DNA from: Puccinia triticina | Lineage: Eukaryota > Basidiomycota > Pucciniomycetes > Pucciniales > Pucciniaceae | Length of the DNA stretch: 64,000 bases | Direction of reading: 5' to 3' | Assembly (NCBI RefSeq): GCF_026914185.1 | Contig: NC_070569.1 | Location: 2,232,001-2,296,000 of the forward strand | Position numbers and translations under genes: made by a program | In this document: positions 32,501 to 44,600 of the stretch, piece after piece | Layout of the letters: every line of letters starts with the position of its first letter | How positions within the stretch are numbered: position 1 is the first letter of the stretch | The notes under the pieces: model-generated | What the model was told of the DNA's origin: nothing | The model's input: only the letters and a program-made list of their open reading frames with translations | Database searches by the model: none

Positions 32501-35500
32501 ATCGCGTATTCCAAGATCATCTTGCGCTTAGCACGTTCTAAAACATCTTCCTCGACAGTATCTTTGGTCACCAGTCGATAAACGTTCACGTGGTTTTTCT
32601 GGCCGATCCGATGAGCACGAGCCATCGCTTGGAGATCGTTTTGCGGGTTCCAGTCACTGTCAAAGATTATTACGGTATCCGCTGTTTCGAGATTGATCCC
32701 GAGACCTCCAGCACGAGTAGATAAGAGAAAGGCAAAATCGGGGGAACCAGGTGAGTTGAAATGTCCAATTGCTTTCCTGCGCTCTTCAGACGGGACAGTC
32801 CCATCCAACCGTTGGAAAATATAACCACGATACGCCATGTAGTCTGACATAATGTCCCTGAAAAAATGACCAAGGTTAGGAGGGGTGAGAAGAGGCAAAG
32901 AAAAAAAAAGTAGAAGGCGGAAGACTAACAGCATTCGAACCATTTGACTGAAAATCAACACTCGATGACCTTCTGCTTTGAGCCGTGTCAACAGCTTGTC
33001 GAGCAAGATCATCTTACCGCTATTAACAACCACTCCACGCAAGGCTGCTTCCTTGGTATCTGTCGTAGGCTCGGCACCAGGGAACAAGAATGGATGATTG
33101 CTCGCCTTTTTCAATTCCATGGCGATGTTCAAAAGCGAGACTTGAGAATCGTTAGAGGCCAAGGCAGCATAGTTCTAGTAGAGCAATATATAAGCACAGA
33201 AAATTAGAAACACATCTGTCACGCGTAATGAGGAAAGTAACGAGGAACACTTACCCTGGTTAAGATTGCCTTATACCAATACATCTGTAACTCGGACATC
33301 TCCACGCGAAGAATTCGTTCACTTTTGGTGGGCAAGCTCTGAACAACATCTTTCTTGAGTCTTCGAAGCATGATAGCTTGCAGTTTGTGGTGCAAGTCTT
33401 TAATCTTCATCTCCTTTTCGTCATCTGAGTAAGGCGGTTCCGACGGTCACAATAATGATACTAAACGTTAGAGTCCTGATCATGACCAAACGGTTAGAAA
33501 GATCAGACTGATAATAACCTTCCAAGTCGAAATGGCCCTCGGAGAGATCGAACTTATCCGGTTGCAAGAAGTGCATTAGAGCCAGGAGCTCTGTTATTCG
33601 ATTCAAAGAAGGATAGCAGGCACAGTAAGAAGGAAGCTTAAAAGTTGGAAACAAATTTGTGGATACTGACCTTTGACACTGTTTTGAAGCGGAGTACCGG
33701 TGATCAGCAATTTAGCTTGGATGTTAAACGACATCAGAGCTTCATAGAGCTGAGATTCGCTACTCTTTAAGCGATGAGCCTAGGGGGAAAAAAGGAGAAA
33801 ACACATGCAATAATCAATGTAAGCGAGATGAAGATCTTGAGGAAGTGATAGAAAAAAAACAAACTTCGTCAACGGCCAAATACTGCCATTTGATAGGAGC
33901 AAGGTCGTTACGATCTTTCAATATGATCTCGTAGGTGGTGAGGAGGATGTTGAACTTCATCTTCTTCGACGCCCCGAACTCGTATTCCCGGATAGTTTGA
34001 CGACTGACTTTGTTACCGATATACGCGACAACGTTCAAGTCTGGCGCCCATTGGGCACATTGCATCTGCCATGCGGGCAGCGTGGAGAGTGGGACGACGA
34101 TGAGAAAGGGGCCATACTGTTCCATGGTGTGGAACAGATAGGATAGAAAAGCACAAGTTTGGACCGTCTTTCCGAGACCCATCTATTTGTATACCAATTA
34201 GAATTAACCAAATAAGACTACCGTTAGATTTGCAAACACATCGATATTTCAGATAAAAAAAAGCGAACCTCATCGGCCAAGATGCCGTTTTGACCTCGGT
34301 GCCAAACGTAGGCCAACCAGTTAAGTCCTGTGACCTGGAAATCTTTCAAGGTGCCACCGACTTTGATATACTTCGGTTGCTCTTTGATCCGGTCAAACGC
34401 AGGTCTCACTTTACCGAGCGGGGTGGAGCGATAAGGGACGGTTTTGGAATCCAGCCTAGCCTTGTACGCTGCGATCTCCTTGGCCGCAATCGTCTCGATC
34501 GTTTCTTCGGCTTCCCAGGTACAAGCATCATAATTCAGACCACGCCATTTGCAGAGATATTCGACATGGTCGTGATCAATGTCGAGCGTTGGTTGCGCAT
34601 CCCGGTTCGCAATCACCCTTTCAACTATCTTGTAGCCCTCGACTTGCTCCCGAGTCCGGTTGCGCTCGATCATGAAAGCTTCGCGGTCTTCATCTGTATA
34701 TCTTGGGTCACTATTGATTTGATTTTCAGGCGTCCAAACGTTCTTGATATAGTTCTCGAGTTTCTTGAAACCTAAAAGTGAGAAAAACAGATCTTTGAGT
34801 CTATATTAAGTGTGAACCTCGGGGATGGGCTCAGGTTGCACCTCGGTATTGTTTGGCGAATTCATAGGATTCCCAAGTCGCATGAAGGTGACTGTAACCC
34901 TGCCATTTGATGAGATACAGCAGATGTTGAGTTGGATCGTTGAGCGAGGGGTCAGCTGGAATGACAGAGATGCGCCAAATGCATTAGTTAAAAGTGGAAT
35001 AACTTTGTAAGCGCTTAAGGTTAACGACTTACATAGCTTGGTATCTTTCATATGATCCAGAACTGCATCAATAGCATCACCCTCATCTATAAGAGAGTCA
35101 ACATCATGATACGGTCAGAAGGAAGAATCTTGCTAAGAAAATAAGAGCAAAGAGAAAAGTGGTAGCCGCACCTCCAATCGCTACGGTCGGTTGATTGGCA
35201 TAAGCAGCAATCTGGTCGTCATCCGAATCTGAGATCATACCCAAATATCGGTCATCCTCGTTGTAGTTAGTTGCTTTCACGCTTCTGGCTGAGATCCGCA
35301 GCAGTGATGGTTCCTCGGCGTCCGATTTGATAGCCACTGCTCGGCGACGTTTGCCTTGTTTCCGACCGCTCCCCGAGAAGAAATCGCTATCGTCTTGCTC
35401 AGATTCCGCTCCCGGTCGCGGCGTCACGCTGGCTGATTTGTCTACAATTTTGCCTGGATTCATGATTGTATGGTGAGAATTCTCGGTCAGAGGGGCGATG

Positions 35501-36280
35501 AGGGGTTGATATGGAATAAAAGAACCAACGCTTGGCTAAGTTTTTCTTCCCAGAAGTGGATTGTTTCTTCGATCGTTTGATCGGCCTGGCTTCGTCGTCA
35601 TCCCCAGTACTTTCATCCTCGTCATCGAATTCCAAGCTGACGTGCTCGAATACCTGTGCAAGTTGAATTGAAATTGAAAAAGCGTGTTTTCATTGGATGG
35701 GTTGAGCCGGCGTTGCTATGTGAGCCTGTTTGCAGCCGGTTCGAAGGGGAAGTACATACCTTTTGACTGGCGCGCGTCTGTATCGAGGGGGAAGGGTAGT
35801 GATAAGCGTGAGAGGTGGTATGACAGGAAAGATGGAGTGAGTACAGGATGAATTTTTAATAAAAACAACAGCCTGAAATCAAAGGGGACTTGCCGATCGC
35901 CGAAGACCGTAGAGCTGAGCATCGTACGTCTCAGGTAATTCGAGCCGATTCGAGGAGGTGCCCGTTAGCTTTTGGCGACGAGAGGGCGGGGGAAGCGGCT
36001 GCTCGTGGTCGGAGGAGGAGATGGAGGGAGAGGAGGGGGAAGCGGATGAAGGTGAATCGGAATCGATATCAGAGGAGGACTGGGATTGGGCAGTGTGTTT
36101 GATGGGGGGTAGAGGTTGGCTGATCGGGGATGATGGCGAGGATGATGATGAAGCTGAGGCTGGCGGGTGGCTGTTTTTGTCGAGCTTGGTATGGGTGGTG
36201 GAGGTGGCAGGCTTTGTGTTTGTTGAGGTTGAGGTTGAGGTTGCTGGCCTTCCGGCTGGCAGGGTTGAGGTCAAGGACAT
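29549..36280 (-). CDS. CHD1: CHD1 chromodomain-helicase chromatin remodeller
   Basis: Sixteen exons give 1,830 residues with all phases consistent. They are 36280-35894, 35777-35760, 35653-35530, 35453-35172, 35086-35033, 34955-34842, 34771-34269, 34182-33865, 33779-33671, 33590-33519, 33424-33255, 33174-32930, 32857-31584, 31509-30790, 30712-30517 and 30455-29549. Order of domains: a Ser-rich and acidic N-terminus, two chromodomains (about 271-335 and 370-425; LIKWQGY and YLCKWRGL), a SNF2 ATPase (Walker A MGLGKT at 495, DEAH at about 599-602, RAHRIGQ in the second lobe), a SANT/SLIDE-like region, a CHCT (DUF4208) domain (about 1460-1545) and a Pro/Asn/Gly-rich tail. CHD1 slides and spaces nucleosomes in transcribed genes. 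Intron 1 appears to be GC-AG and exon 2 only 18 bp. An in-frame ATG at 36454 could add 58 residues. Confidence 0.93.
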
Positions 36281-36454
36281 GGCTGGAGTATCTGTGCTGC
36301 GTGGGCACACCGAGCGAAGGGGGCAGTTGGTTAATGTGTAGTATGTTAAGCCTTTAACTTGGCGAGGCTTCCCTCCAAACTCGACTGGGGTGGGAGAGAA
36401 ACGGGGGCGGAGTAGGGGGTCGGGGGGTGACTGAGAAAACCTCGAGATAACCAA

Positions 36455-38173
36455 CTGAGTTGACCGAGTATGGAAACAATTCCGGAATATCCTCTCGTCT
36501 CAGTCCCGGCTCATCACTAGTTTCTCGTCGATATCCTCCGTCCCTTCAGTCTGCACGGCTGCAAAAAAAAAAAGAAAAGAAAGAAAGAAAGAAAAAAAAA
36601 TCAGGAGTCAAATCGATAACAAAAAAAACTGTGGAATATGATCAATCTCGGCGGTTAGCAAGGCTGTAGGACTGACCGCCACTTCTTCTCCCTGAATATC
36701 TCCCGCAATAAAACTTACAATCGACCAGCGCACAAAAGGAGTAACAGAAGATCAAGGAGGACCCTGATCGCAAGGAATATCAGATAGATGATCACTGGAT
36801 AAAGTTTCTTGTGTAAAACTCGTTCAGGAACGAGCAGATAGGCGGGCTGGTTGTCTACTGGAGCCACGCTCGAACGAACAGGACCGCGAAAGATGCGATA
36901 CAGAGAGTGATTTGAAGTATCGATAGGGTATCGGGTTCGTGACCGAGAACATCTCCACGGGGGTCTCTAAATCGTCTCTGCAATCTAGACTCCCCAACGG
37001 GGTTTAGAGCATCTCCACGGGGTCTCAAGGCTGTATAATCTCAGGATGGAGACTCCCCAACGGGGTTTAGTGACTCAAAGTCCAGTGGCATCCACAGCTG
37101 GGGTTGCTATATGAAGTGATTGCGGGCGGTGATGTGTGGTGCTGGGTTTTGCAGAGGGAACCCAACTAGGTTCCCTTGTGAAATGTGTTGATCCAGAGTC
37201 TCTATTGAGTCTCCAGATATAAAGATTGGATGGAGAGGGATACATATTTTTGAAAAATGAAGACACAGATGGAGACTGTGGTGGGGGTTGTTTTTTGGGT
37301 TTGGGTCTGTAGATGGGGGATACAGACCCAATTTAAATACCACAATGCAGATCAAGCTTAACAAAGCCTCTCAAAGGTCACAAAGGGACTCTCTGTAGGA
37401 GAGGCTTACTTTGTAAGCTGCCTATGTGGCCTGAGCACTTTGAGAAATTGTTGAGAATTTGATTTTTTTTTTTTCAATTGGCTGCTGTTTAAAAAAACAA
37501 ACCGCCTTTCACCACATTCCAAGGGAACAGAATTGTAGCCTTCCTTCTCAGGCGACTTTTCATGTCTCCTTGGAGCAATTTGGCTTAGAATGAGCAGTTG
37601 ATTGCACTTGGTAGTCAGCCATGTCCTTGGATTTTGCCAAGTAAAGGTTGACAGCAAGGGTAGCCATTTGGATCATACTCTCTCACGGTTTGATTGATAC
37701 ATGGAGGCAGATGTCATTCTGAAATACATAGCACCTGTGCTCTGAATTGATACATGAGCGCAAGATATGTATGTACCTAGCACTGTATATATCTGTTGCA
37801 ATATCCAGGCTTGAAGAGGTTGGATTGCTTACAATGTTATTTTATTTATACAAGGATTCTTGGGATGGGATAGAGATATCTGGGATTCTCAAGCTGGAAT
37901 GAGTATGCTTGAAGTCTTGTGCTTCTAATGGTGCCAAGGGCCAGAGGTTTATCTCAGAGCTACTAGGGAATACAGGGGGGGTGAGATCACCTCCAAGCCA
38001 TTTGGGTGGTAGCTCTTCCCCTCACAAGCCAACTTTGGATGCAAGTCCCTCCTTTTGGGAGGCAGGCCCTTCAGCCCCCCCCCCCCCCCCCCCGCAAGTA
38101 GGCATGAGGGACTTGTGTTAAGCTCAGATGGAGATTCTAGCCAGATATTCAGTAGACAATCCAGGATATCTGT
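36455..38173. other. CHD1 upstream region and intergenic DNA
   Basis: No gene supported. It holds an A/G-rich tract (about 36562-36600), a tandem repeat (36948-37070), a short palindrome AGGGAACC...GGTTCCCT (37156-37177) and a C-homopolymer at about 38078-38093. Confidence 0.5.
36948..37070. repeat. Two tandem copies of a 60-63-bp GC-box repeat
   Basis: Each copy starts GA(A/G)CATCTCCACGGGG and ends ACTCCCCAACGGGGTTTA. The two halves of each copy can pair partly (CCCCAACGGGG). The layout recalls short MITE-type ends. Confidence 0.7.
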
Positions 38174-38346
38174 GGTGTTCAAAATTGGTTTTCAGACCAC
38201 TTTCTACATAAAATCATAAGATCTACATGTCCAAACTTTTGATGGGGTGAAATTTGAGGGTTCTCTTCATTTCAAGCACCTCTCAAAACTTTGATAAATC
38301 TTATGATTTTATGTAAAATGAGATTCAAAAATCAATTTTGAACACC
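38174..38346. mobile_element. MITE-like inverted repeat element (173 bp)
   Basis: Ends are inverted GGTGTTCAAAATTG, with a longer second match inside (CATAAAATCATAAGAT). No coding capacity and no clear target duplication. Confidence 0.6.
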
Positions 38347-38673
38347 CTAATCTGGTAAAGAATCACACCATATATCTGAGATCTGAGGTTCCCAAACCTG
38401 GGGATATGGATGGATATCTGGATATCCACCAATACTTCTGGATCCCACATTCTTATAACATTGGCACACTGCTTTGGGGATAGCAATTGGGCGGGCCCGC
38501 CAATGGGAAACCCAAACCTGGCTGGGTTTTAATGAACCTGAGAATATTTTTAATTGAGAAACAAAGCCTTTTGAGTTGTCTGTTAGTCTGCTACCATGAT
38601 GTATCACCACAGTATGGAGGGCTGTTGGATTGACCCATGAGCACTACCAACCAAGCACCCAGCTGGCAGCCAC
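38347..38673. other. No supported feature
   Basis: Unique-looking DNA; only short shadow frames are seen. Confidence 0.4.
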
Positions 38674-38760
38674 AAGCATCTGTAGCCTAGTTGGTAAAGG
38701 CAGCACTCTAGTATGTGTCTCAGCATAGCTAAGGTCGTGATTTTTACTCTCACCAGACAC
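38674..38760 (+). other. tRNA-like sequence (pseudo-tRNA or SINE head)
   Basis: TAGCCTAGTTGG at 38683-38694 fits a Pol III A box, and GGTCGTGATTTTTACTC at 38733 resembles a degenerate B box with T-arm. The stems do not pair well enough for a working tRNA. A second B-box-like GTTCAATCC lies at about 39229. Confidence 0.3.
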
Positions 38761-40154
38761 ATCTTCATTTCACAGTCTCTACAAAGCCAAGTCTGAGAGA
38801 AACAAAAGTTGGAGATATGAAGAAGAGCAAAAGACAATGTTTAAGAAAGCATACCCAATAGATGATGTTATAGATCTGACAGACAACTATGTAAGAAGGA
38901 ACAGGACAAGATATTGGACAGCAGAGCAGGACTGGTTAGTAAGAAAACAACAGAGATGAGATGCCGGAGTGCCCTTCTCACCAATGTGGGAAGATGACAA
39001 GACATCCACAAGTATGAAGTCAATCAATGATCAAAGAAGAATATTTTGGTCTTGATTTGAGATGAGAGAGGGAAGTCTTGAGGCGTTATAGTTGCAAGAG
39101 TGAGTTGAGGGAAGAGGATAGGAAGATATAGGAACAGGTGTTGATCTTTTGTTGGTGGAAGGAGAGTGACTGAGGAGAGGAGGAAGCACCTGCCTCTTCT
39201 ATGTTTTGCAACATGGAGGTTGCCAGTTCAATCCTCACTGCACACCTGTTTTGAGCTGACACCCTGCATGGAAACTGGCATTAGTGGCTGTTCAGCCACA
39301 AATAGTCATCTCCCTTGGAAAGTTACGTCTAAGTTACCCAAAATTAGGCAAAATGATAATGTAAATCATTTTTTTGGAAACATCTGGGTACAATAAATAA
39401 AAAAAAAGAGCCCTTTTTCTGTGGCAAATATTGTAACTAAAAGTAAGATATCTGTAACTAACAGATAATGCAACTTTAAAATTTATGTTAAAGTAATGTT
39501 CCCAATTACAGATAACATGACAGCCCACCCTTGATGGGGTGACATTGTCAGGGTTCATCTTTAATTTGGTGGAGCTTGAGAGGTGACTTGGATTTTAATG
39601 CAAGTGATCCTGGAGGCAAAATTGAAGAAAATATTTGAAAGTTTAATTCTAACCTCAATTCAGGGTTCAAAAAGTCTTGGCATATCAGCATAATTAATTA
39701 AACCTTTCTCAGAAACCATTTTTATATTGATTTTCAGGGTGCACACCAAAAATCTGCTAGGTTTTGTTAAATTGTTTCTATTACACATGGTTCAAACTTA
39801 TGATGGAGTGTAGTGAGACTCTGTGAGGTCTGATTTTGCCCTGGTACTATGGTTTGACTTTGGCTTGCATTGGCTGAGGGTCCCACTTTCACACAAACGT
39901 ATAATGCGTGCGGGCTTGTGTGACAACTTGTGTCACACAAACATATGGGCATGTGCAACAACTTGTGTCACACAAACATACACGCGCAAATTTGTGTGAC
40001 AAATTGTCCATCAAAAAACAATATTGCACCACACTGAGTGCCCCCACAGAACCAGGGGATTCAGAGAATCCTTTTCAAATTTTACTGGATTTTCATACAT
40101 CTGTACATAAATCTCTTTGAGGAGATTTTCTGAAGTCATTCACAAAGGTTTAGC
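38761..40154. other. No supported gene; short palindromic repeats
   Basis: AT-rich DNA. Two direct copies of ACTTGTGTCACACAAACATA (39926-39945 and 39961-39980) contain the palindrome TTGTGTCACACAA; a third related TTGTGTGACAA follows at about 39991. Confidence 0.5.
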
Positions 40155-41693
40155 CTAAATGCACCCCAAACATTTACTTCATGTAAACCAAAAAGGGGTA
40201 CTGCTGAAATTTACCCCAAACCACTTGGGGTGTACTTTTGCGCACCCCTGTGAAGATGAGGTACAGCACCTCATACCCCATGTAACTTGGGGTGAGCCAC
40301 AGGGTACCCCAAAGCCGGTGAAATCTATGGTGTACACAGCCACAACACCCCATCATACTGGGGTGCAAACCCCCAGTACTCCAATATGTCACCCTGTGAA
40401 AGGGGTGAGCCACTCAACACCCCAGCACCCACCCGCCGACTACACATTAGTCATTGAGGGGAGTGGCACCCCTTGATGACCATAACACAATGACCAACAC
40501 CGGTCATTGAGGGTGCTACTCCCCTCGATGACCAGCACAATTGTTCATCAAGGGGAGTAGCACCTCCCCTCAATGGCCATCACAGACCAGTCATCAAGGG
40601 TGGTGCTACTCTCCTCAATGACCGGCACAGATTGTTCCTCAAGAGGAATAGCACCTCCCATTGATGACTGGCACCAACAGTGGGCCGCTACGCTAAACTA
40701 CGCTATTTTAGCCCTAAAATTTAGTGTAGCGGCAAAAAGCGCCAACCTTTTTTGAATAGCGGTAGCGCGCTGTTAGCGCCGCTACGCTTCGCTAATTTTC
40801 AGCGGCGCTGACAGCATACCAATTTTTGTTTAGCATTAGCGCTGCGCTACAGCTGCTACGCTACGCTATGTTGCGCTAAGGCGCTTTTAGCGGAAAAAAG
40901 GCACTTTTTTGCCGCAAAAAACGCTTTGGCGCAGCATAGCGCGCGCTCTTTTGCGCCTTGCGTGCTTAGTGTTAGCGCAATTACGCGCATCTGCGCTAAC
41001 GCTACGCTAAAAGCTGAAATAGCTTTGCATCCTTTGCGCGTAGCGTTAGCGCAGATGCGCGCAATTGTGCTAACGCTACGCTAAAAAATAGCGCATTTGC
41101 GCTGCGCTACGCTATGCTAACAGCTATGTTAGCGTAGCTGACCCACTGTTGCTGGCACAGATTGGTCATTGAGGGGAGTAGCACCTCCCCTCAATGGCCG
41201 GAACAGATTGGTCATTGAGGGGAGGAATCAATGACCAATCTGTGCCGGACATTGATGTGAGGTGCTATTCCTCTGGATCGCCGGCGGGTGCCGGGTGCGG
41301 GTGTGGGTGTTGAGATTTTGCGAAATTTCAGGCAGGTACCCGCACCCGTGGTGGGTACCCGGGTGCAAGAGGCCATCTCTAGAGGGGTGCTACTCCCCTC
41401 AATGACAGCTATGTGCAGGTCTAACAAGCCGGGCGGGTGGGTGGGGGAGTAACTTGCCACAATGGGGTGCGCTACTTATGTACACCATTTCATTTGGTGT
41501 ACAATAGATTTCACCCCAAAAATTGAAGCAGTCTGGGGGTTTTAACACCTGCACCCCAATGTTTTTGGGGTAAGCAGGTCTGCACACCAATAAATTGGGG
41601 TACTCCAGAAGTGCACCCCAGTAATATTGGGGTGCACATGTGGGTACACCAAAATGTTGGTGTACATGAAGTAAATTTTTGGGGTGCATTTAG
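40155..41693. mobile_element. Three-layer foldback element
   Basis: The outer ends are inverted CTAAATGCACCCC, about 30 bp in all, enclosing GGGGT/ACCCC-rich hairpins. The next layer (40446-40667 and 41159-41260) is made of units of about 45-50 bp that are themselves palindromic (CATTGAGGGGAG...CTCCCCTCAATG). The core (40675-41151) has inverted ends CAACAGTGGG, is flanked by CTGGCAC on both sides and is filled with GCGCTA/TAGCG permutations. No protein is coded. The core is probably a separate insertion (hAT-like CAGTGG ends). Confidence 0.75.
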
Positions 41694-44600
41694 ACTGACT
41701 CATTCACAAACCCTGTGTAAACTAGCTGATCATAACCAATCATTGATTCCATTCAGTGCTCTTTGAATTGTATTACATCATGTATTGTTTATGTATTTAT
41801 ATCATAACCAATATCCAAGTTTATTAAAGACACAGTTTTTCCAAAATTACAAAAAAAAAATTCAAGGGTTCCCCCTAAAATAGACAAAATTCACCAAAAA
41901 ATGACATAGTTTGCCTCATAAAACACCAAAGTACAAAAAAATTGAAAGGGTTTCCCCACTACACAGATACAAAAAAAATAGTGTGACCTCTATTAAAGTA
42001 CATTGAAATTCTCAACCAGCAACCTAGCCCCCTAACACCAGCATAGCTGCTGCACCCAGGCTCACACTCCAGCCCATCTCAATTGGATGGGTCAAAAAGT
42101 ATGGGGTTGAAGGCCCCCAGCAAAGCCAATGGCAATCTGCACAATGGGGGGCCCACTCTTTAGCCCCCCAGACTGCGCAAGTGCAACAGCGAGGGGGCGT
42201 GAGGACACGCCGCCAGCTGGAAGTACAGCAAAAACGGACATGCCTGCGGGATAAACGAAGCGGCCAGAGCTCCTGTTTAAATACCTACGAATCGCCAGTC
42301 CGCCACCCCTGTTCACACTTCAGCCTGAATTCTCCATTGGATGACAACTTATCACCCGCCATGCCACCGTAATACTGCCAACGGTCACCTCTCAACCAAT
42401 TGGAACTACTTTTATCCTGATTGTTCCTATCGCTACCAACCAGCCCCAGCCAATCTCCACCTCAACAACTACACCCTGTGCACGATATATTTTTTCTGCA
42501 GCAAGGAAGCCAAACAGACCGACTCCTGCGAGTGTGTTACGATCAGCTCGCCCACCCTCGAAGATCTGCCTGGTTTCCTTGGCAAGCAAGCCCGAAGGGG
42601 TCCTGGTCAAACTTTTCTCTTGCACCGAGTTCTGCGCTGCCGTTGTGAGGAGGGCCAGGCGCTCGACTTCGATACCGCCAATGCATCCGACAACTCGAAC
42701 TGAATGATGAGCAGGACTCCCACCTCAAGATCAACAAAAACGGGCTCGGAGGCCATGGCCGAGCCCTTGGCCAGTTATCAGATCCCCACGTATATTCACT
42801 AGCCGTTTCTCTCGGCCAACGCTGTCGCGGATGGGGACCACAAGGACCTGTCCTGTCGGAGGGATCCCTCGCGGTTGGGGCCACGACGCGTGGGCTGGGG
42901 GAGGTGGTGGAGCGGGTGGGGCTCCTGGACATAACCGGCGCTGTTGTTGGTGCATTGAGCGAGCCGGAAAAGTGAAGGCACTCCAAGAAGCCCAGATCCA
43001 GACCGTGCACAAAAACGTCATATCAATGAGGCCTTCTATCCGACTCCGCACGAGACAACAGCTATTGTTTCTGAAAATTCTTGTATGTGACATTTCGCGG
43101 CGGACGTGCTTGCGCCAATGACTCTCAGTCCACTGCCCTTGCTTCTTTCAATACCTCCTGCACCGTCAGCACCAGCGAATCAACGGAGCCTGAGTCACAG
43201 CTGTCGCCGAGCTTCGCCTGCTTCTCCTAGCCAACACGTAGTAGCCCCACCAGCAAGAAATCACTCCCACAGGAGGACCACGTTGGCCCCGCTCCCCAGG
43301 GCGGGGGGTGGAATAAAGAGCAAGTCAACGCTGTTGGCCAATGTGCCTATCATTGTGCTTGTTGAAAATCTGTTTATCTTCCTGGTCAGTTTTTTTCAGC
43401 TAGCTGCTAAAGTTGAGGTGGATGAAACCACTATTGCTTCAGATGAACATGCAATGAAACATGAATATTGAGCTCAGGGATAACTGCCCCAGCCAGGTAC
43501 GGCTTCCTTTACACTACTTGATCAGTACTATGTAGTAGAAGGATACCATGAAGGTCAAAAATCATTTCTCCGGTTATTATTTTTTCTATTCTCTCAATTA
43601 ATTCTTTAAAAAACCTGCATATCTGTTGTGGATTTTTGGTTGAACTTTTCACATATCAATCCCAGGTTGCTGCTTTGCTTATGACACTAATTGCTTACAT
43701 CTTCTATAATTTGTTTGTACTCCCAGTCTAGAGCTTCATTGGTGGTTGTGGAACAAGGCATGATTTCCATTTGACTCAAGTCAGTGCTTTTGAGTTATCA
43801 GAATTTTCCAATTCAATAGCTTTAAAGATATCACTTTAATTCAAAAAGTTGGTTGCTTTTGACCAACTTTTTGAATTAAAGTGATATTACACAACACATA
43901 CTGATTGTGAGAAAGCAACCTTAGATGAAGGGTATTGAGGATCTCAGCTTCAATGTACTCCAGAAATGGTAAGGGGAAGTATTTCCCTCACCCATATGTC
44001 AAGGTGGAGGCAGAATATGATTCTGTATTTCAATTAACTCTTCAGGCAATGGGAATTTACGGACACACTTCTGGCCAAACACTCAAAAATGAGAAACTTG
44101 GGAGAGGAAAGGGATGAGATTGTGAGGAGAGAAAAGATTTGATTGACACCAAAAGAAAGAGAAAATTCAGGCATTTAAACTGGCACCACAGGTGTGATTA
44201 TTTGTAGGGAGAATACACCATAAGGGGGGGGGGGGGGGGTTCCAAAACTACCACAAAAAGGGAAGCTCTCACACCAAGCTCTTGCAATTACCAGTCCATC
44301 CTTCATGGGTTGCACTTTCTGCAAGGGAGCATGGTGGCAACCCAGGCTTTACCAGGGCATTCCAAAGCAAGGGACTTTTGATGATTCATTTTGCAACCAT
44401 GTTTCAGGTTGAAAAGAGTACTGGTGGCTACTTCTTCCAAATCTGACAAAGCTTTGAAATATGTGGTGCCTGTGCCATGAATGAACAGGTCACAGGCCTT
44501 CAGCACATTACTGAGTCTGTAACATGATATAAATTAACTTCTTCTGAAAAAAAGAAATGTAATGGCACTGAGAAAGAGAGTGAGAAAAATTGACTATGGG

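Noticed and set aside
42341..43010. Overlapping frames of 120 and 155 codons on opposite strands
   Set aside because: No domain, GC-rich shadow coding and no splice continuation.
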